NCBI GenBank assembly: GCA_027486585.1
Contig: JAIXOU010000079.1
Coordinates: 38,867-102,866 of the forward strand
Source: Verrucomicrobiaceae bacterium
GTDB taxonomy: Bacteria; Verrucomicrobiota; Verrucomicrobiia; Verrucomicrobiales; Verrucomicrobiaceae
Direction of reading: 5' to 3'
Length of the DNA stretch: 64,000 bases
A program made the translations under genes and the position numbers. The notes beneath the pieces are model-generated. The model was not told the origin of the DNA, ran no database searches, and saw nothing but the letters and a program-made list of their open reading frames with translations. Shown here piece by piece: positions 30,921 to 40,126 of this stretch. Every line of letters starts with the position of its first letter. The first letter of the stretch is position 1.

Positions 30921-33098
30921 ATGTCGAAAAAGTCTCTTTTAGAGTCGCCTGAAGTTTTCATTGGTCGGATTGAACCCGCACGCTTGTCTTTTTTTTATCA
31001 AATTGGACTTGGCGTAGTCGCTTTGACGCTTGTTTTACTGCCCATTCTTTATCTAGCACTCATCGCAGCTGTAGGATGGATTGTCTGGTGGCACTTGATG
31101 AATGACGCAGCCCTTTTCAGCCATTTGCGTGGGCGAGCAGTCATTATTGGAGTGGTGCTTTATTTGGGTCCGGCAGTGGCGGGTTTGATCTTTATTCTCT
31201 TTCTGATCAAGCCCCTGTTTTCTAGACCAGCTAAGTCGGCTCCGCCATACACGGTACCGGAAACCAATGAGCCTGGACTCTTTGCCTTGGTGAGAAACAT
31301 TTGCCAAGCGATTGGTGCGCCAATGCCAAAGGAAATTCGGTTGGACATGCAGGTCAATGCTGCAGCCGGATTTCGCCGTGGCTGGTTGAGTTTTTTCGGA
31401 AATGATCTTGTGCTGGTCATCGGCTTACCTTTGGCCGCAGGCATGAGTATGCGTCAGTTGGCTGGCGTCCTGGCTCATGAATTCGGCCATTTTGCGCAAG
31501 GAGCTGGAATGCGTTTTTCCTTCATCATTCGCAGTGTCAATGGGTGGTTTGCACGGGTGGTTTATGAGCGCGATCATTGGGATGATAAGCTTCAGGAATG
31601 GGCTGCTGATGAAAACATGTGGGTGAAGCTTGTTTTCTTAATGGCCAAAGGCGGTGTTTGGGTCGGGCGTCGCGTGCTTTGGTGTCTCATGCAGGTGGGT
31701 CATGCCATCAGTTGCTTCATGTCACGGCAGATGGAGTTTGATGCTGATAGCTATGAGGTTAAAGTGGCGGGAAGCGTCGAGTTTGAACGTACTGCGGAGC
31801 GCCTGCAGCTGCTCAGTGTGGCTCATGGAGCAGCCATGAATGATGCCTATCAAACGTTTCAGGCGAAGGAATTGCCAGATGATTTGCCTGCCTTAGTCGT
31901 CTGGCGGGAAAGTAGGCTTTCGGGTAAGGTCCGTCAGCAGGTGACCGAGCATTTAAAGGAGTCAAAGACCTCCTGGAGTCAGACCCATCCTGCCGATTCT
32001 GATCGCATTCAGGCTGCTTTGGCCCTGAATACCGAAGGCGTGTATCATCTCGAGAATCCCGCTTCAGAGCTATTTACGGATTTCACTTCGCTGAGCCGCT
32101 CTGTTACCAGACACTTTTTTGAGCATCAACTTGCTGTCTCCCTGGATAAAGTTCAGTTCCGAACCACTGACAAAATGGTTGAGGATCGGCAGTCTGCTGA
32201 TGCATCAGACCAGTACATTGATGCTTTTTATGGCAAACGATTCCACTTTATGCGCCTGAGCCCACTGGTCTTGATCGGTGAGATTAATCATTCAGAGGCA
32301 CTCGAACAAGCTGAAAAAAATAGCAGTTATTACGATGTTCTTTTGGCTCAGTATGCTGAATTAGAAGATCAGCTGTTGAATCAGACCGTTGGTTTGGACC
32401 TTATTTTGGCCAAATATAGCCTATCTGCCCCGAAGGAATTTCATCTGCGTGATAGCACAGAGCTTTCTGCCAATGCAGCTCTTATACAGACACAGACAAC
32501 GCTCGCCGAACTTAAGTCCAAGATGGCACCTTATGAACAAGCGATGAATCAGCGGCTCAGTTTTTGTCTGCGCTGGATTTCAAATAGGGGAAACGATCCC
32601 AGACACATTGAGCTCCACCGACTTTTTGCAGCTCAGCAGCGTCTCTCTGCCATGATCACTGATTTGGTTGACGTCTCACGCGCTATTCGTTCACTAGATT
32701 TTCTATTGCAAAACTCGGCCAATCATCAGGATCGATACACACTAGAGCGGCAGGGGCGCCGAATCTCTGAGCGCATTGAAGCAGCCTCACGGCGATGCAT
32801 CGAAGTACTTGGAAATGTGGGACATCCTTATTTAGAGAATCATCCCCCCATTGCTGCTGTCCTCAGGCTGCCTGTGCGCAGTGATCACGAGTTCACACAT
32901 GCTTTTCATCTTTCTCAAATCTGTACTGAGGCACTGATTCCTCTCCTCGTCCGAGTGATGGGTGATCTTTGTGGATTAGCTTTAAGTGTTGAGAAAGATA
33001 TTCCCTCAAATGCTACTCTTTCTCTAAGTTCACCTTTGGTGCCCTCACCCGGCACCTCATTTAGTGGCACAGATATTCCTCCGCCATCGGGGCTTTAG
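30921..33098 (+). CDS. M48-family membrane metallopeptidase
   Basis: About 725 residues from the ATG at 30921 (MSKKSLLESPEVF); a TTG start twelve codons earlier is open but less likely. Two or three N-terminal membrane segments are visible (LGVVALTLVLLPILYLALIA and AVIIGVVLYLGPAVAGLIFI). The zinc site HEFGH lies at about residue 190, in VLAHEFGHFAQGAG, and the third ligand is probably the Glu in MEFDADSYE about 90 residues later. The preceding NAAAGFRRG and the strand after it also fit HtpX/Ste24-type M48 peptidases. The C-terminal 400 residues are helical and not recognised, much longer than HtpX (about 290). Likely role: membrane protein quality control. Confidence 0.88.
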   Translation: MSKKSLLESPEVFIGRIEPARLSFFYQIGLGVVALTLVLLPILYLALIAAVGWIVWWHLMNDAALFSHLRGRAVIIGVVLYLGPAVAGLIFILFLIKPLFSRPAKSAPPYTVPETNEPGLFALVRNICQAIGAPMPKEIRLDMQVNAAAGFRRGWLSFFGNDLVLVIGLPLAAGMSMRQLAGVLAHEFGHFAQGAGMRFSFIIRSVNGWFARVVYERDHWDDKLQEWAADENMWVKLVFLMAKGGVWVGRRVLWCLMQVGHAISCFMSRQMEFDADSYEVKVAGSVEFERTAERLQLLSVAHGAAMNDAYQTFQAKELPDDLPALVVWRESRLSGKVRQQVTEHLKESKTSWSQTHPADSDRIQAALALNTEGVYHLENPASELFTDFTSLSRSVTRHFFEHQLAVSLDKVQFRTTDKMVEDRQSADASDQYIDAFYGKRFHFMRLSPLVLIGEINHSEALEQAEKNSSYYDVLLAQYAELEDQLLNQTVGLDLILAKYSLSAPKEFHLRDSTELSANAALIQTQTTLAELKSKMAPYEQAMNQRLSFCLRWISNRGNDPRHIELHRLFAAQQRLSAMITDLVDVSRAIRSLDFLLQNSANHQDRYTLERQGRRISERIEAASRRCIEVLGNVGHPYLENHPPIAAVLRLPVRSDHEFTHAFHLSQICTEALIPLLVRVMGDLCGLALSVEKDIPSNATLSLSSPLVPSPGTSFSGTDIPPPSGL

Positions 33099-33116
33099 TT
33101 CTTGTCAGCAATACCG

Positions 33117-33902
33117 TTACGTTAAGCGCCCGGTGATGTAAGATTCGGTGAGTTTGTTTTTCGGGTTGCCGAAGATCTCCATGGTGTCGGCGCACTCGAT
33201 GACTTTGCCTTTGTAAATAAAGGCAGTTTTGTCGGCGATACGTTTGGCCTGTTCCATGTTATGGGTAACGATGACAAAGGTGAACTGACCGCGAAGTTGA
33301 GCGATGAGGTCCTCAATACGGGCAGTAGCAATAGGGTCCAGGGCCGCACAGGGCTCGTCCATGAGAAGGATTCGTGGTTTTAAGGCCACGGCGCGGGCGA
33401 TGCAAAGCCGCTGTTGCTGACCTCCAGAGAGGCTGGTGGCGTTGGTGTGCAGGCGGTCTTTGACCTCGTCCCAAAGTGCAGCGATGCGTAGGCTGCGCTC
33501 GGCGGCTTCTTCCAGTTCCCATTTGTCCTTTATGCCCGCGACCCGTAGGCCATAGACGGCGTTTTCAAAGATGCTGCGGGGGAAAGGATTGTATTTCTGA
33601 AAGACCATGCCGACGTTCCGACGCAGGCTGATGACATCGACCTCAGGGGAATAGAGATTCACACCGTCGATTTTGATACTGCCGCTGACGACACGGGCGA
33701 TTTCGACGAGGTCGTTGATGCGGTTGATAGAGCGCAGAAGCGTGCTCTTACCGCAGCCAGAGGGACCGATTAGCGCGGTGATATCTTCACGGTGCAGGTC
33801 GAGATCCACATCAAAGAGTACCTGATGATCCCCGTAAGCATAGTTAAACTTCTCCACCTGGATGAAGTGGGCGTCATGGTTGGCTGTCGGGTTGTCTGAC
33901 AT
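33117..33902 (-). CDS. pstB: Phosphate ABC transporter ATP-binding protein PstB (second copy)
   Basis: About 261 residues from the ATG at 33902 ([19 protein letters not shown]); the frame runs 42 codons further upstream into the other pstB, but nothing there looks like an ABC domain. It has Walker [13 protein letters not shown], the Q-loop [24 protein letters not shown] stretch (here FENAVYGL), the signature [14 protein letters not shown], Walker [15 protein letters not shown] and the H-loop VTHNM. GMVFQKxNPFP and the ALDP / MEQAKR layout are typical of PstB. It is the last gene of the pst operon, and phoU, often found next, is not seen. Confidence 0.93.
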   Translation of the reverse strand: MSDNPTANHDAHFIQVEKFNYAYGDHQVLFDVDLDLHREDITALIGPSGCGKSTLLRSINRINDLVEIARVVSGSIKIDGVNLYSPEVDVISLRRNVGMVFQKYNPFPRSIFENAVYGLRVAGIKDKWELEEAAERSLRIAALWDEVKDRLHTNATSLSGGQQQRLCIARAVALKPRILLMDEPCAALDPIATARIEDLIAQLRGQFTFVIVTHNMEQAKRIADKTAFIYKGKVIECADTMEIFGNPKNKLTESYITGRLT

Positions 33903-33945
33903 GATTTGGAAACCGCTGACGGGTTCTGAAAAAGCAAGCGGTGTG

Positions 33946-34734
33946 TTAGCTGAAGGTGCCGCGCAGGTAAGACTCGGTGAGTTTCTGTTTGGGGGTGGAA
34001 AAGAGTTCTTCGGTGTCACCAAACTCAATGAGCTTCCCTAAATGCAGGAAGGCCGTGTAATCGGAGACGCGCACAGCCTGCTGCATGTTATGGGTGACGA
34101 AAATAACTGTATAATCATGGGCGAGCTGCTGCATGAGCTCTTCAATTTGGAGTGTGGCGATTGGGTCTAGCGCTGAGCAAGGTTCATCCATCAGCAAAAC
34201 ATCTGGATTGGTGGCGATGGCGCGGGCGATGCAAAGGCGCTGCTGTTCACCTCCAGAAAGACGGAGGGCATTTTGATTTAATCGATCTTTAAGTTCGTGC
34301 CAAAGCACGGCAGAACGCAGGGCGCGTTCGACGGCATCATCCAGGATATCCTTGGCAGTTATGCCATGGATTTTCAGACCATAAGCGACATTGTCGTAGA
34401 TACTTTTGGGGAAGGGATTGGATTTTTGAAACACCATGCCCACTTGTTTGCGGAGCTGGGTCAGATCTACGTCAGCATCGTGGATGTTTTTGCCTTTCAC
34501 GAAAACCTGGCCCTGGCTGACTCTGGCGCCGGTTAAGCGCTCATTCATGCGATTGACGCAGCGCAGCAGGGTGCTCTTTCCGCAGCCAGAGGGTCCAATC
34601 AGAGCGGTGACTCTGTTTCGCTCGGCGGATAGATGGATGTTATGCAGCGCCAGATGAGTGCCATAGCAAAAATCCACGCCACGAAGTTCGACAATGGGAG
34701 GAAGCTGTTTGGGACTGGTGGCAGATACTAGCAT
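33946..34734 (-). CDS. pstB: Phosphate ABC transporter ATP-binding protein PstB (first copy)
   Basis: 262 residues with the complete ABC motif set: Walker [33 protein letters not shown], signature [14 protein letters not shown], Walker [15 protein letters not shown] and VTHNMQQA. It energises phosphate import through PstC and PstA. It differs from the following pstB in many positions, so the tandem pair is an old duplication or two specialised copies. Only 43 bases separate the genes, so both should be on the same transcript, 25 bases downstream of pstA. Confidence 0.94.
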   Translation of the reverse strand: MLVSATSPKQLPPIVELRGVDFCYGTHLALHNIHLSAERNRVTALIGPSGCGKSTLLRCVNRMNERLTGARVSQGQVFVKGKNIHDADVDLTQLRKQVGMVFQKSNPFPKSIYDNVAYGLKIHGITAKDILDDAVERALRSAVLWHELKDRLNQNALRLSGGEQQRLCIARAIATNPDVLLMDEPCSALDPIATLQIEELMQQLAHDYTVIFVTHNMQQAVRVSDYTAFLHLGKLIEFGDTEELFSTPKQKLTESYLRGTFS

Positions 34735-34759
34735 GAAAGAGCAAAAGGGTTGTTATGAC

Positions 34760-35956
34760 TTACCATTTGTACTTTGCCCGCAGACGGCGGCGCATCCAGA
34801 TCGATGTGGCGGCTAAGGATGCGACGAGAATGAGAAAGACAAACACAGAGCCATATTGTGCGCGCTCAGAATACTCATTTTGTGGGATGCGTGCGGCTAG
34901 GGTGTAGATGTGGTAAGGCAGTGCTTGAACAGATTCGGTGAAGATGGCCAAGAAGCGCTGGATGCTCTGTTCCCAATGCGCAAACCAACTGGCGTCCGCA
35001 GGTAGTGCCACCAGATCTTTTTGCCAGGGAAGTTTGTCTTTAAAAGCCAAGGCTGCGGTGAACATGATGGGAGCAGTTTCGCCTGCTGCACGGGCGATGC
35101 CGAGAATACTGGAGGTCAAAATGCCTGGAGTGGCAAAGGGCAGTACGGCACGCCAAATCGTCTGCCAGCGTGTGGCACCAAGGGCCATGCTGGTCTCTCG
35201 AAATTCCAGGGGGACGGCCTGCAGGCATTGTTCACTGGCGGTGATGATGACGGGCAAAATGACAAAGGCCAGGGTGAACCCACCTGAGAGCACACAAGTA
35301 TCCCAGCCCTGAAAGCTTAGCGTGGTAAAACCTAGCGGGATGGTGAAGATAGCGCGATCCAGAGGCGTGTTGGTAAATACTGGAGCTGTTAAGACGAAGG
35401 CTCCAAGGCCAAAGAGACCGAACACGACTGATGGCACTCCAGCGAGATTCAGAATGGCTAATCGCACCATCTCGATGAATTTACCATGGCTGGCGTACTC
35501 GCTAAGATAGATAGCGCTGGCCACACCTAAAAGCAGGGCGACCCCGACACTCACGATGACCAGCATGGCCGTTCCCACAATTGGACCTAGGATGCCGCCC
35601 CCAGAGTAGGAGATGGTTTTTTCCTCACGCAGATTGGCACCCAGTTGCATTTTGATGGCATCGGCACCATTCACATCAGTCTCGATGATATGGCCCTGAT
35701 GGTCCTGAATGACATGCAGGGTGGAGGGAAGTTCAGTTAAAAAGGCTACATTCACGAAAGGCCACTCGCGGCTAAGCGCGACAGGTGCGCCTTTAGCCGC
35801 GATATGCAGGATGATGGCCGCTGTCACCGAAACGATGATAAGAGTGCCAATACGTAAGATCCAGCGTACGAATGATTCCCGGATTTGATTGCGTGACTGG
35901 TGACCAACAAAGGGATTTGCAGGATCAAGTTTGGGATGGATGGGCGTTGGGATCAT
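34760..35956 (-). CDS. pstA: Phosphate ABC transporter permease PstA
   Basis: 398 residues, longer than the usual 280-300. The first membrane helix (TLIIVSVTAAIILHIAA, about residues 38-55) is followed by an extra periplasmic segment of about 80 residues. Then comes the typical core from GGGILGPIVGTAMLVIVSVG, including the EAA-type cytoplasmic loop (RETSMALGATRWQTIWRAVLP) and ARAAGETAPIMFTAA. Its start overlaps the pstC stop by four bases (ATGA), so translation is likely coupled. Works with PstC as the membrane channel of the Pst importer. Confidence 0.94.
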   Translation of the reverse strand: MIPTPIHPKLDPANPFVGHQSRNQIRESFVRWILRIGTLIIVSVTAAIILHIAAKGAPVALSREWPFVNVAFLTELPSTLHVIQDHQGHIIETDVNGADAIKMQLGANLREEKTISYSGGGILGPIVGTAMLVIVSVGVALLLGVASAIYLSEYASHGKFIEMVRLAILNLAGVPSVVFGLFGLGAFVLTAPVFTNTPLDRAIFTIPLGFTTLSFQGWDTCVLSGGFTLAFVILPVIITASEQCLQAVPLEFRETSMALGATRWQTIWRAVLPFATPGILTSSILGIARAAGETAPIMFTAALAFKDKLPWQKDLVALPADASWFAHWEQSIQRFLAIFTESVQALPYHIYTLAARIPQNEYSERAQYGSVFVFLILVASLAATSIWMRRRLRAKYKW

Positions 35957-37893
35957 GCTTTGAATTGTTCAAAACGACGGACAAAGAACCGCGCGCACCA
36001 GTTAATGATGAGAGAAATGCAGAAGAGCACAATGCCGACCATGAACAGAGCCTGCCAGTGGGCGCTGCCACGGGAGACTTCGCCAAGTTCCTGCGCAATG
36101 ATTCCAGTCAGCGTGTGCGCTGGCTGGAAGATAACCCCAGCTCCAGAGCTGAAGTCTGGAATAGCAATGCGATTCCCCGCAACTAGGAGCACGACCATCG
36201 TTTCACCAATGACCCGCCCAATGCCAAGTAGAATAGCCGCTGCCATGCCTGAAAAAGCCGAGGGCACAATGACACGAAAGACCGTCTGTAGTTTTGTGGC
36301 ACCGAGTGCGTCTGAAGCGTCCACATAGGCCTCGGGCACATTGTTGAGCGCATCTTCTGACAGACTGAACATGGTGGGGATGGCCATCAGAGCCAGCAGA
36401 CATCCTGCATTGAACATGTTGAGTCGTTCCTGAATAGGAAACCCTGGCACCCATTGCAACCAGGGCACCTCACTGACATCCTTGATCAAATCTCCGAGAA
36501 CAGAAATGCCTATAAAGCCAAGAACAACGGATGGGATGGCTTGAATGAACTCAATGACTGGCTTGATGAATTCCTTTTCACGCTCTGAAGCGAACTGGTT
36601 GGAATAAATGGCCGCCATGAGGCTGATCGGTGTGGCGATTAAAATGGCGATCAGCGATATGATAAGCGAGCCCGTAAGGAGTGGGACAAATCCAAAAGAA
36701 TCCTGCCATGAGCTATTGGTGATCCAGTTAGAGCCGAAGAAAAAAGCTCCGATGACCGTGGAAAAGGAGACAGGCTTCTCAGGGCTCCATGTCTTAAGTT
36801 CCTCTGCGGCAACTTGCATTTCCTGAATATGCAAAGGTAGTTGACGATGAACTTCCTCAAGCAATGCGACTGCATTGGGAGGGCTTCCATTGGTTGGAAG
36901 ATTGCCAGCGGCTTTTTGAATGGCGGTGATGTATTGGCGGACATTGTTACCAAGCTCTTCGGCTCTGGAGATGACTAGCTTGATTCGTTGCTTGAAGTCC
37001 ACTGGCACGGCTTGAGTCGCCGCCGCTTCTTTGAGGAGATCGGCTTTTTCCGCTGGATCTTGGGATTTTTCTGCGGCTTCGAGGAGTTTTAGGCGGCCGC
37101 TTTTCAATGTGTAAAATTCGCTGGCGGCTGTTTTGGTTTCCAAGACATGCTCTTTGATCTCACTGAGAATTTCTTGAAGAGGTTCAGGCGCTTCTTCAAA
37201 GATCTCGGTGGCTTCGATCAGCGTTGCAAAGCTGGTCTTTGCCTCTTTATCACGGGCGGAATAATGATCGTTGAGTTGCTGCAGAAAGGCTGGGCTGTTT
37301 TTGGCTTCAGGGCTTAGTTGACCTAGTTCGGCCCGGACTTTGTTCGCTTCTTCGAGTGAAAAGAGGTTCTTCAGCTTGAGGCTCGCCGCGGACTTTGCAG
37401 CGGCCTCAGCGAGCTGACTGCGCAGCGGTGCCAAGATAGTGTCACTGGCTGGGGGAGTCTGTTCTAGAGCTTTCGATAGAGCTTCCCTCTGGAGCGCGCT
37501 TTCTTCTTCGACTTGTCGCTTCATCAGCAAGTAAGCATCACGGCGATTGCGGGCGTTTTGGCTGATCGTATCGATAGAGGCCCCGAGTGCGCGTCGCAGC
37601 CTGCTTGTGAGCTGTTGATGTTGAGCCAATGGACGATCGACGATGTCACAAAATTCCAGGCCTGCCTGGCGATAGGTCTCTAGCTCATATTTATACGTTT
37701 TAAGGAATCCAGCGCCCTCTCTCAGTAGCATGAGCATGATGAGAACCAGCACAATTATGGTCACACTCGCGTTTGAGGCGAAAAAGAAACGAATGTACTT
37801 TTGACTGTCGAAGCCAAGCGCGTTGAGCTTCTTTTTCTTCAGAAGCATGCTGCCAAGGGATTGGCGTTCTAATGGCGCTAGTCGTTCCTCCAT
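35953..37893 (-). CDS. pstC: Phosphate ABC transporter permease PstC with long periplasmic insert
   Basis: 646 residues, twice the usual length. The first membrane helix (about 36-57) is followed by about 320 extra residues (60-385) rich in Ala, Glu, Leu and Lys with coiled-coil character (for example LKLLEAAEKSQDPAEKADLL), then the normal PstC core from FGFVPLLTGSLIISLIA (residue 400), with the EAA loop EAYVDASDALGATKLQTVF and GRVIGETMVVLLVAGN. The insert lies between membrane helices 1 and 2, so it should be periplasmic. Larger PstC proteins are known in some other bacteria. It may hold PstS or sense the periplasm; this is inference. Confidence 0.94.
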   Translation of the reverse strand: MEERLAPLERQSLGSMLLKKKKLNALGFDSQKYIRFFFASNASVTIIVLVLIMLMLLREGAGFLKTYKYELETYRQAGLEFCDIVDRPLAQHQQLTSRLRRALGASIDTISQNARNRRDAYLLMKRQVEEESALQREALSKALEQTPPASDTILAPLRSQLAEAAAKSAASLKLKNLFSLEEANKVRAELGQLSPEAKNSPAFLQQLNDHYSARDKEAKTSFATLIEATEIFEEAPEPLQEILSEIKEHVLETKTAASEFYTLKSGRLKLLEAAEKSQDPAEKADLLKEAAATQAVPVDFKQRIKLVISRAEELGNNVRQYITAIQKAAGNLPTNGSPPNAVALLEEVHRQLPLHIQEMQVAAEELKTWSPEKPVSFSTVIGAFFFGSNWITNSSWQDSFGFVPLLTGSLIISLIAILIATPISLMAAIYSNQFASEREKEFIKPVIEFIQAIPSVVLGFIGISVLGDLIKDVSEVPWLQWVPGFPIQERLNMFNAGCLLALMAIPTMFSLSEDALNNVPEAYVDASDALGATKLQTVFRVIVPSAFSGMAAAILLGIGRVIGETMVVLLVAGNRIAIPDFSSGAGVIFQPAHTLTGIIAQELGEVSRGSAHWQALFMVGIVLFCISLIINWCARFFVRRFEQFKA

Positions 37894-37990
37894 TCAGTTG
37901 GTCGGTCGGTGTGGTAGGTTAGGGTCAATCAAAATTCGGCAGCGGAAATGCCTCCTTTTCGCCTGAAGCAGCAGTCTGTCAAACGCCGGA

Positions 37991-38806
37991 TTACTTTGCC
38001 AGAGTGAGTGGTATGAAGCCGACTTTGTTAACGATGGCTTCACCAGCCCCACTCAGGCAAAAGTCGATGAACTCTTTGGTTGTTCCTGTTGGCTCTCCAC
38101 AGGTGTAAAAGTAAGTTGGACGGGCGTAGGGGTACTGCTTCATTTTGGGCACCGTGGGTTCTGCCCCGCCAACAGTGATTATCTTGATGCCTTTTGACTG
38201 GGCGTAAGCCAGCCCGACATAGCCAATGCCATTCATATTGGAGCCGACCTCAGAGGCGATCTGTTCATTACCGGCCATTTTCTGGCTTTGTGCGCCATAT
38301 TCACGACCTTTCATGGCCATCGAGATAAAGTCTCTGTACGTTCCAGAAGATGTATTACGAGTGTAGATGGATATGGGGCCTGGCGTTCCTCCGACCTCGC
38401 TCCAGTCCTTGATATCTCCGGCAAAGATCTGAAGAATTTGCTTTTTGCTCAGATCATTGATCGGATTGTTCTTGTTTACCACGATGCAGATCATGTCCCA
38501 AGCAAGCTCATACTCGTGGAGGAGTGCCCCTTTGCTGCGAATCAAGGCACGCTCGTCTGCTTTGACCTTTCGACTCGACATGCCGATTTCAGCTGTTCCT
38601 GAGGCTAGGTTGGTAAAGGTGGTGGAGGAGCCTTCTGCGGCGATGTCAAAGCTGACTTTATGGCCCTGCTTTTTGAAGGCTTCAGCGAGTTGAGGAACCA
38701 GTTTCGCCCCAAGGGTATCGGATCCACGGATACGAAGGGTCATTTGCGCCTTTAGCCCTGTAGCCATCGACATCATCATGATGAAGAATAGCAGTACAGA
38801 TTTCAT
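37991..38806 (-). CDS. pstS: Phosphate-binding periplasmic protein PstS
   Basis: About 271 residues from the ATG at 38806, picked because it gives the signal peptide MKSVLLFFIMMMSMATGLKA; the frame runs 18 codons further upstream. The mature protein starts MTLRIRGSDTLGAKLVP, then FDIAAEGSSTTFTNLASGTAEIG, SRNTSSGT-like phosphate loop (here YTRNTSSGTYRDF) and GYVGLAYA, the standard pattern of PstS/PBP-like phosphate binders. It is the first gene of pstS-pstC-pstA-pstB-pstB. Phosphate-starvation control is expected for such an operon, but I saw no convincing Pho box upstream. Confidence 0.93.
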   Translation of the reverse strand: MKSVLLFFIMMMSMATGLKAQMTLRIRGSDTLGAKLVPQLAEAFKKQGHKVSFDIAAEGSSTTFTNLASGTAEIGMSSRKVKADERALIRSKGALLHEYELAWDMICIVVNKNNPINDLSKKQILQIFAGDIKDWSEVGGTPGPISIYTRNTSSGTYRDFISMAMKGREYGAQSQKMAGNEQIASEVGSNMNGIGYVGLAYAQSKGIKIITVGGAEPTVPKMKQYPYARPTYFYTCGEPTGTTKEFIDFCLSGAGEAIVNKVGFIPLTLAK

Positions 38807-39145
38807 GCGGGTTAAAGTTTGGGTGGGCAAGCCTACGGTGGCATCTTTTATTGCCGCCAAAATGGCTTCCCGGCAAAAACTCCATCATGGCGAAACTGTC
38901 ACATTGCCTGATCAAATCTCAAAGAAGACACAGATTTCTCGCTTTATTAAGGGATGTATTTAAACAATCATGTCACTTTGGGGGACTCAGCTGAGTTGGC
39001 TCCTTTTTGGAGGAGGTCATCAAGTGGCCTTCTTGATCACTTCGGACAATTGAACAAACCGACATGACAAGCCTACAAAAGACGGTGATTTCATTCTCGT
39101 CATCTGGCGTGGGATGATTTAAAGAAGTTGTGCCCACGCCTTGAT
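38807..39145. other. Divergent intergenic region upstream of pstS
   Basis: About 340 bases between pstS (minus) and a plus-strand gene. It should carry the pst promoter. TGTCA-like words occur, but none forms the two spaced direct repeats of a Pho box. Nothing else was recognised. Confidence 0.5.
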
Positions 39146-40120
39146 ATGAAAGCTATTACCATCTCTCTCGCCCTTCTGTCCATCAGTTGCACCATCGCGC
39201 TGGCCTGGATTTTAGGCACGCCGGCACCGACTGATCCACGGGTGGCGCGGTTGGAGACGGATCTGAAAGAAGCTCGTCAGACCATCAGCCAGTTGCGACG
39301 TGAACTGGCGGAAAAACCGGTCCCAGCACCCGCGCGGACGATGACCTCAGCTCCCAGCATTGATGCTCCGAGTGCTGGTGGATCACCTGTCAATGGCAGT
39401 CCAACAGCGACACCCGTCGTTGGACAAGCTGGAGCTCTGCGCGAGATGCTGAAAAACCCAGCCATGCGCGCCATGATGGAGCAGCAGCAAGCCATGCAGG
39501 TGGAGGCCAGTTACGCACGGCTTATGGATCAGCTGCAGCTCACCGATGAAGAAAAAGCGCATTTCAAAAAGCTTCTCGTCGATAAGCAGAAGGTGGAGAC
39601 GGATCTCGGCATGAAAATGCTGGATCCCAACCTCAGCCCTGAGCAAAGGAAACAGATCGTCGCTCAGGCGGAGAAGAACAAGAAGACTTACGATGATGCC
39701 ATCAAGACCTTCCTGAACAATGAGGGCGACTGGAATAACTTCCAAGCCTATGAGGACACCAAGCCTGAACGCACTTCCTTCGATGCCATGGGCCGCACCT
39801 TGTTTGCTTCATCCAGCGAGCCTCTGACGCAGCAGCAGGAGCAGATCCTGATGAATACCATGACTCAGGTCCGCAAATCGCCGACTCCAGAGCAGGCGGC
39901 GCTTTCAAAGTCTTTGCAGGATCCATCTCAGATCAATGATGCTAACATTTCCCGCCTGCTGGAGATGATGAGACTGAACAATCAGCGCATTTTGGAGCAG
40001 TCTGCCACCACCATGACACCCGGGCAGCTGAGGACTCTGGAGCAATACCTCGCACAGAACCTCAAGAATACTGAAACCGGCCTGAAGATGGGTAGCATCA
40101 TCACAGGCAACCAAAAGTAA
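39146..40120 (+). CDS. Exported or membrane-anchored coiled-coil protein
   Basis: About 324 residues from the ATG at 39146 (MKAITISLALLSISCTIALAWILG, a signal anchor or signal peptide). It then has a short coiled coil (ARLETDLKEARQTISQLRRE), a Pro/Ala/Ser-rich linker, and a long, mainly helical, Gln- and Met-rich domain (EMLKNPAMRAMMEQQQAMQ, LDPNLSPEQRKQIVAQAEKN). No enzyme motif is visible. The helical domain with its acidic and Gln-rich composition looks like a periplasmic chaperone or scaffold, but that is only an impression. The stop lies six bases from the convergent dacB stop. Confidence 0.75.
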   Translation: MKAITISLALLSISCTIALAWILGTPAPTDPRVARLETDLKEARQTISQLRRELAEKPVPAPARTMTSAPSIDAPSAGGSPVNGSPTATPVVGQAGALREMLKNPAMRAMMEQQQAMQVEASYARLMDQLQLTDEEKAHFKKLLVDKQKVETDLGMKMLDPNLSPEQRKQIVAQAEKNKKTYDDAIKTFLNNEGDWNNFQAYEDTKPERTSFDAMGRTLFASSSEPLTQQQEQILMNTMTQVRKSPTPEQAALSKSLQDPSQINDANISRLLEMMRLNNQRILEQSATTMTPGQLRTLEQYLAQNLKNTETGLKMGSIITGNQK

Positions 40121-40126
40121 TCTGGA

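Noticed and set aside
38807..39145. Pho box upstream of pstS
   Set aside because: TGTCA-like words (CTGTCACATTGCCTGATC near 38886) occur, but there is no pair of properly spaced CTGTCAT-type direct repeats.
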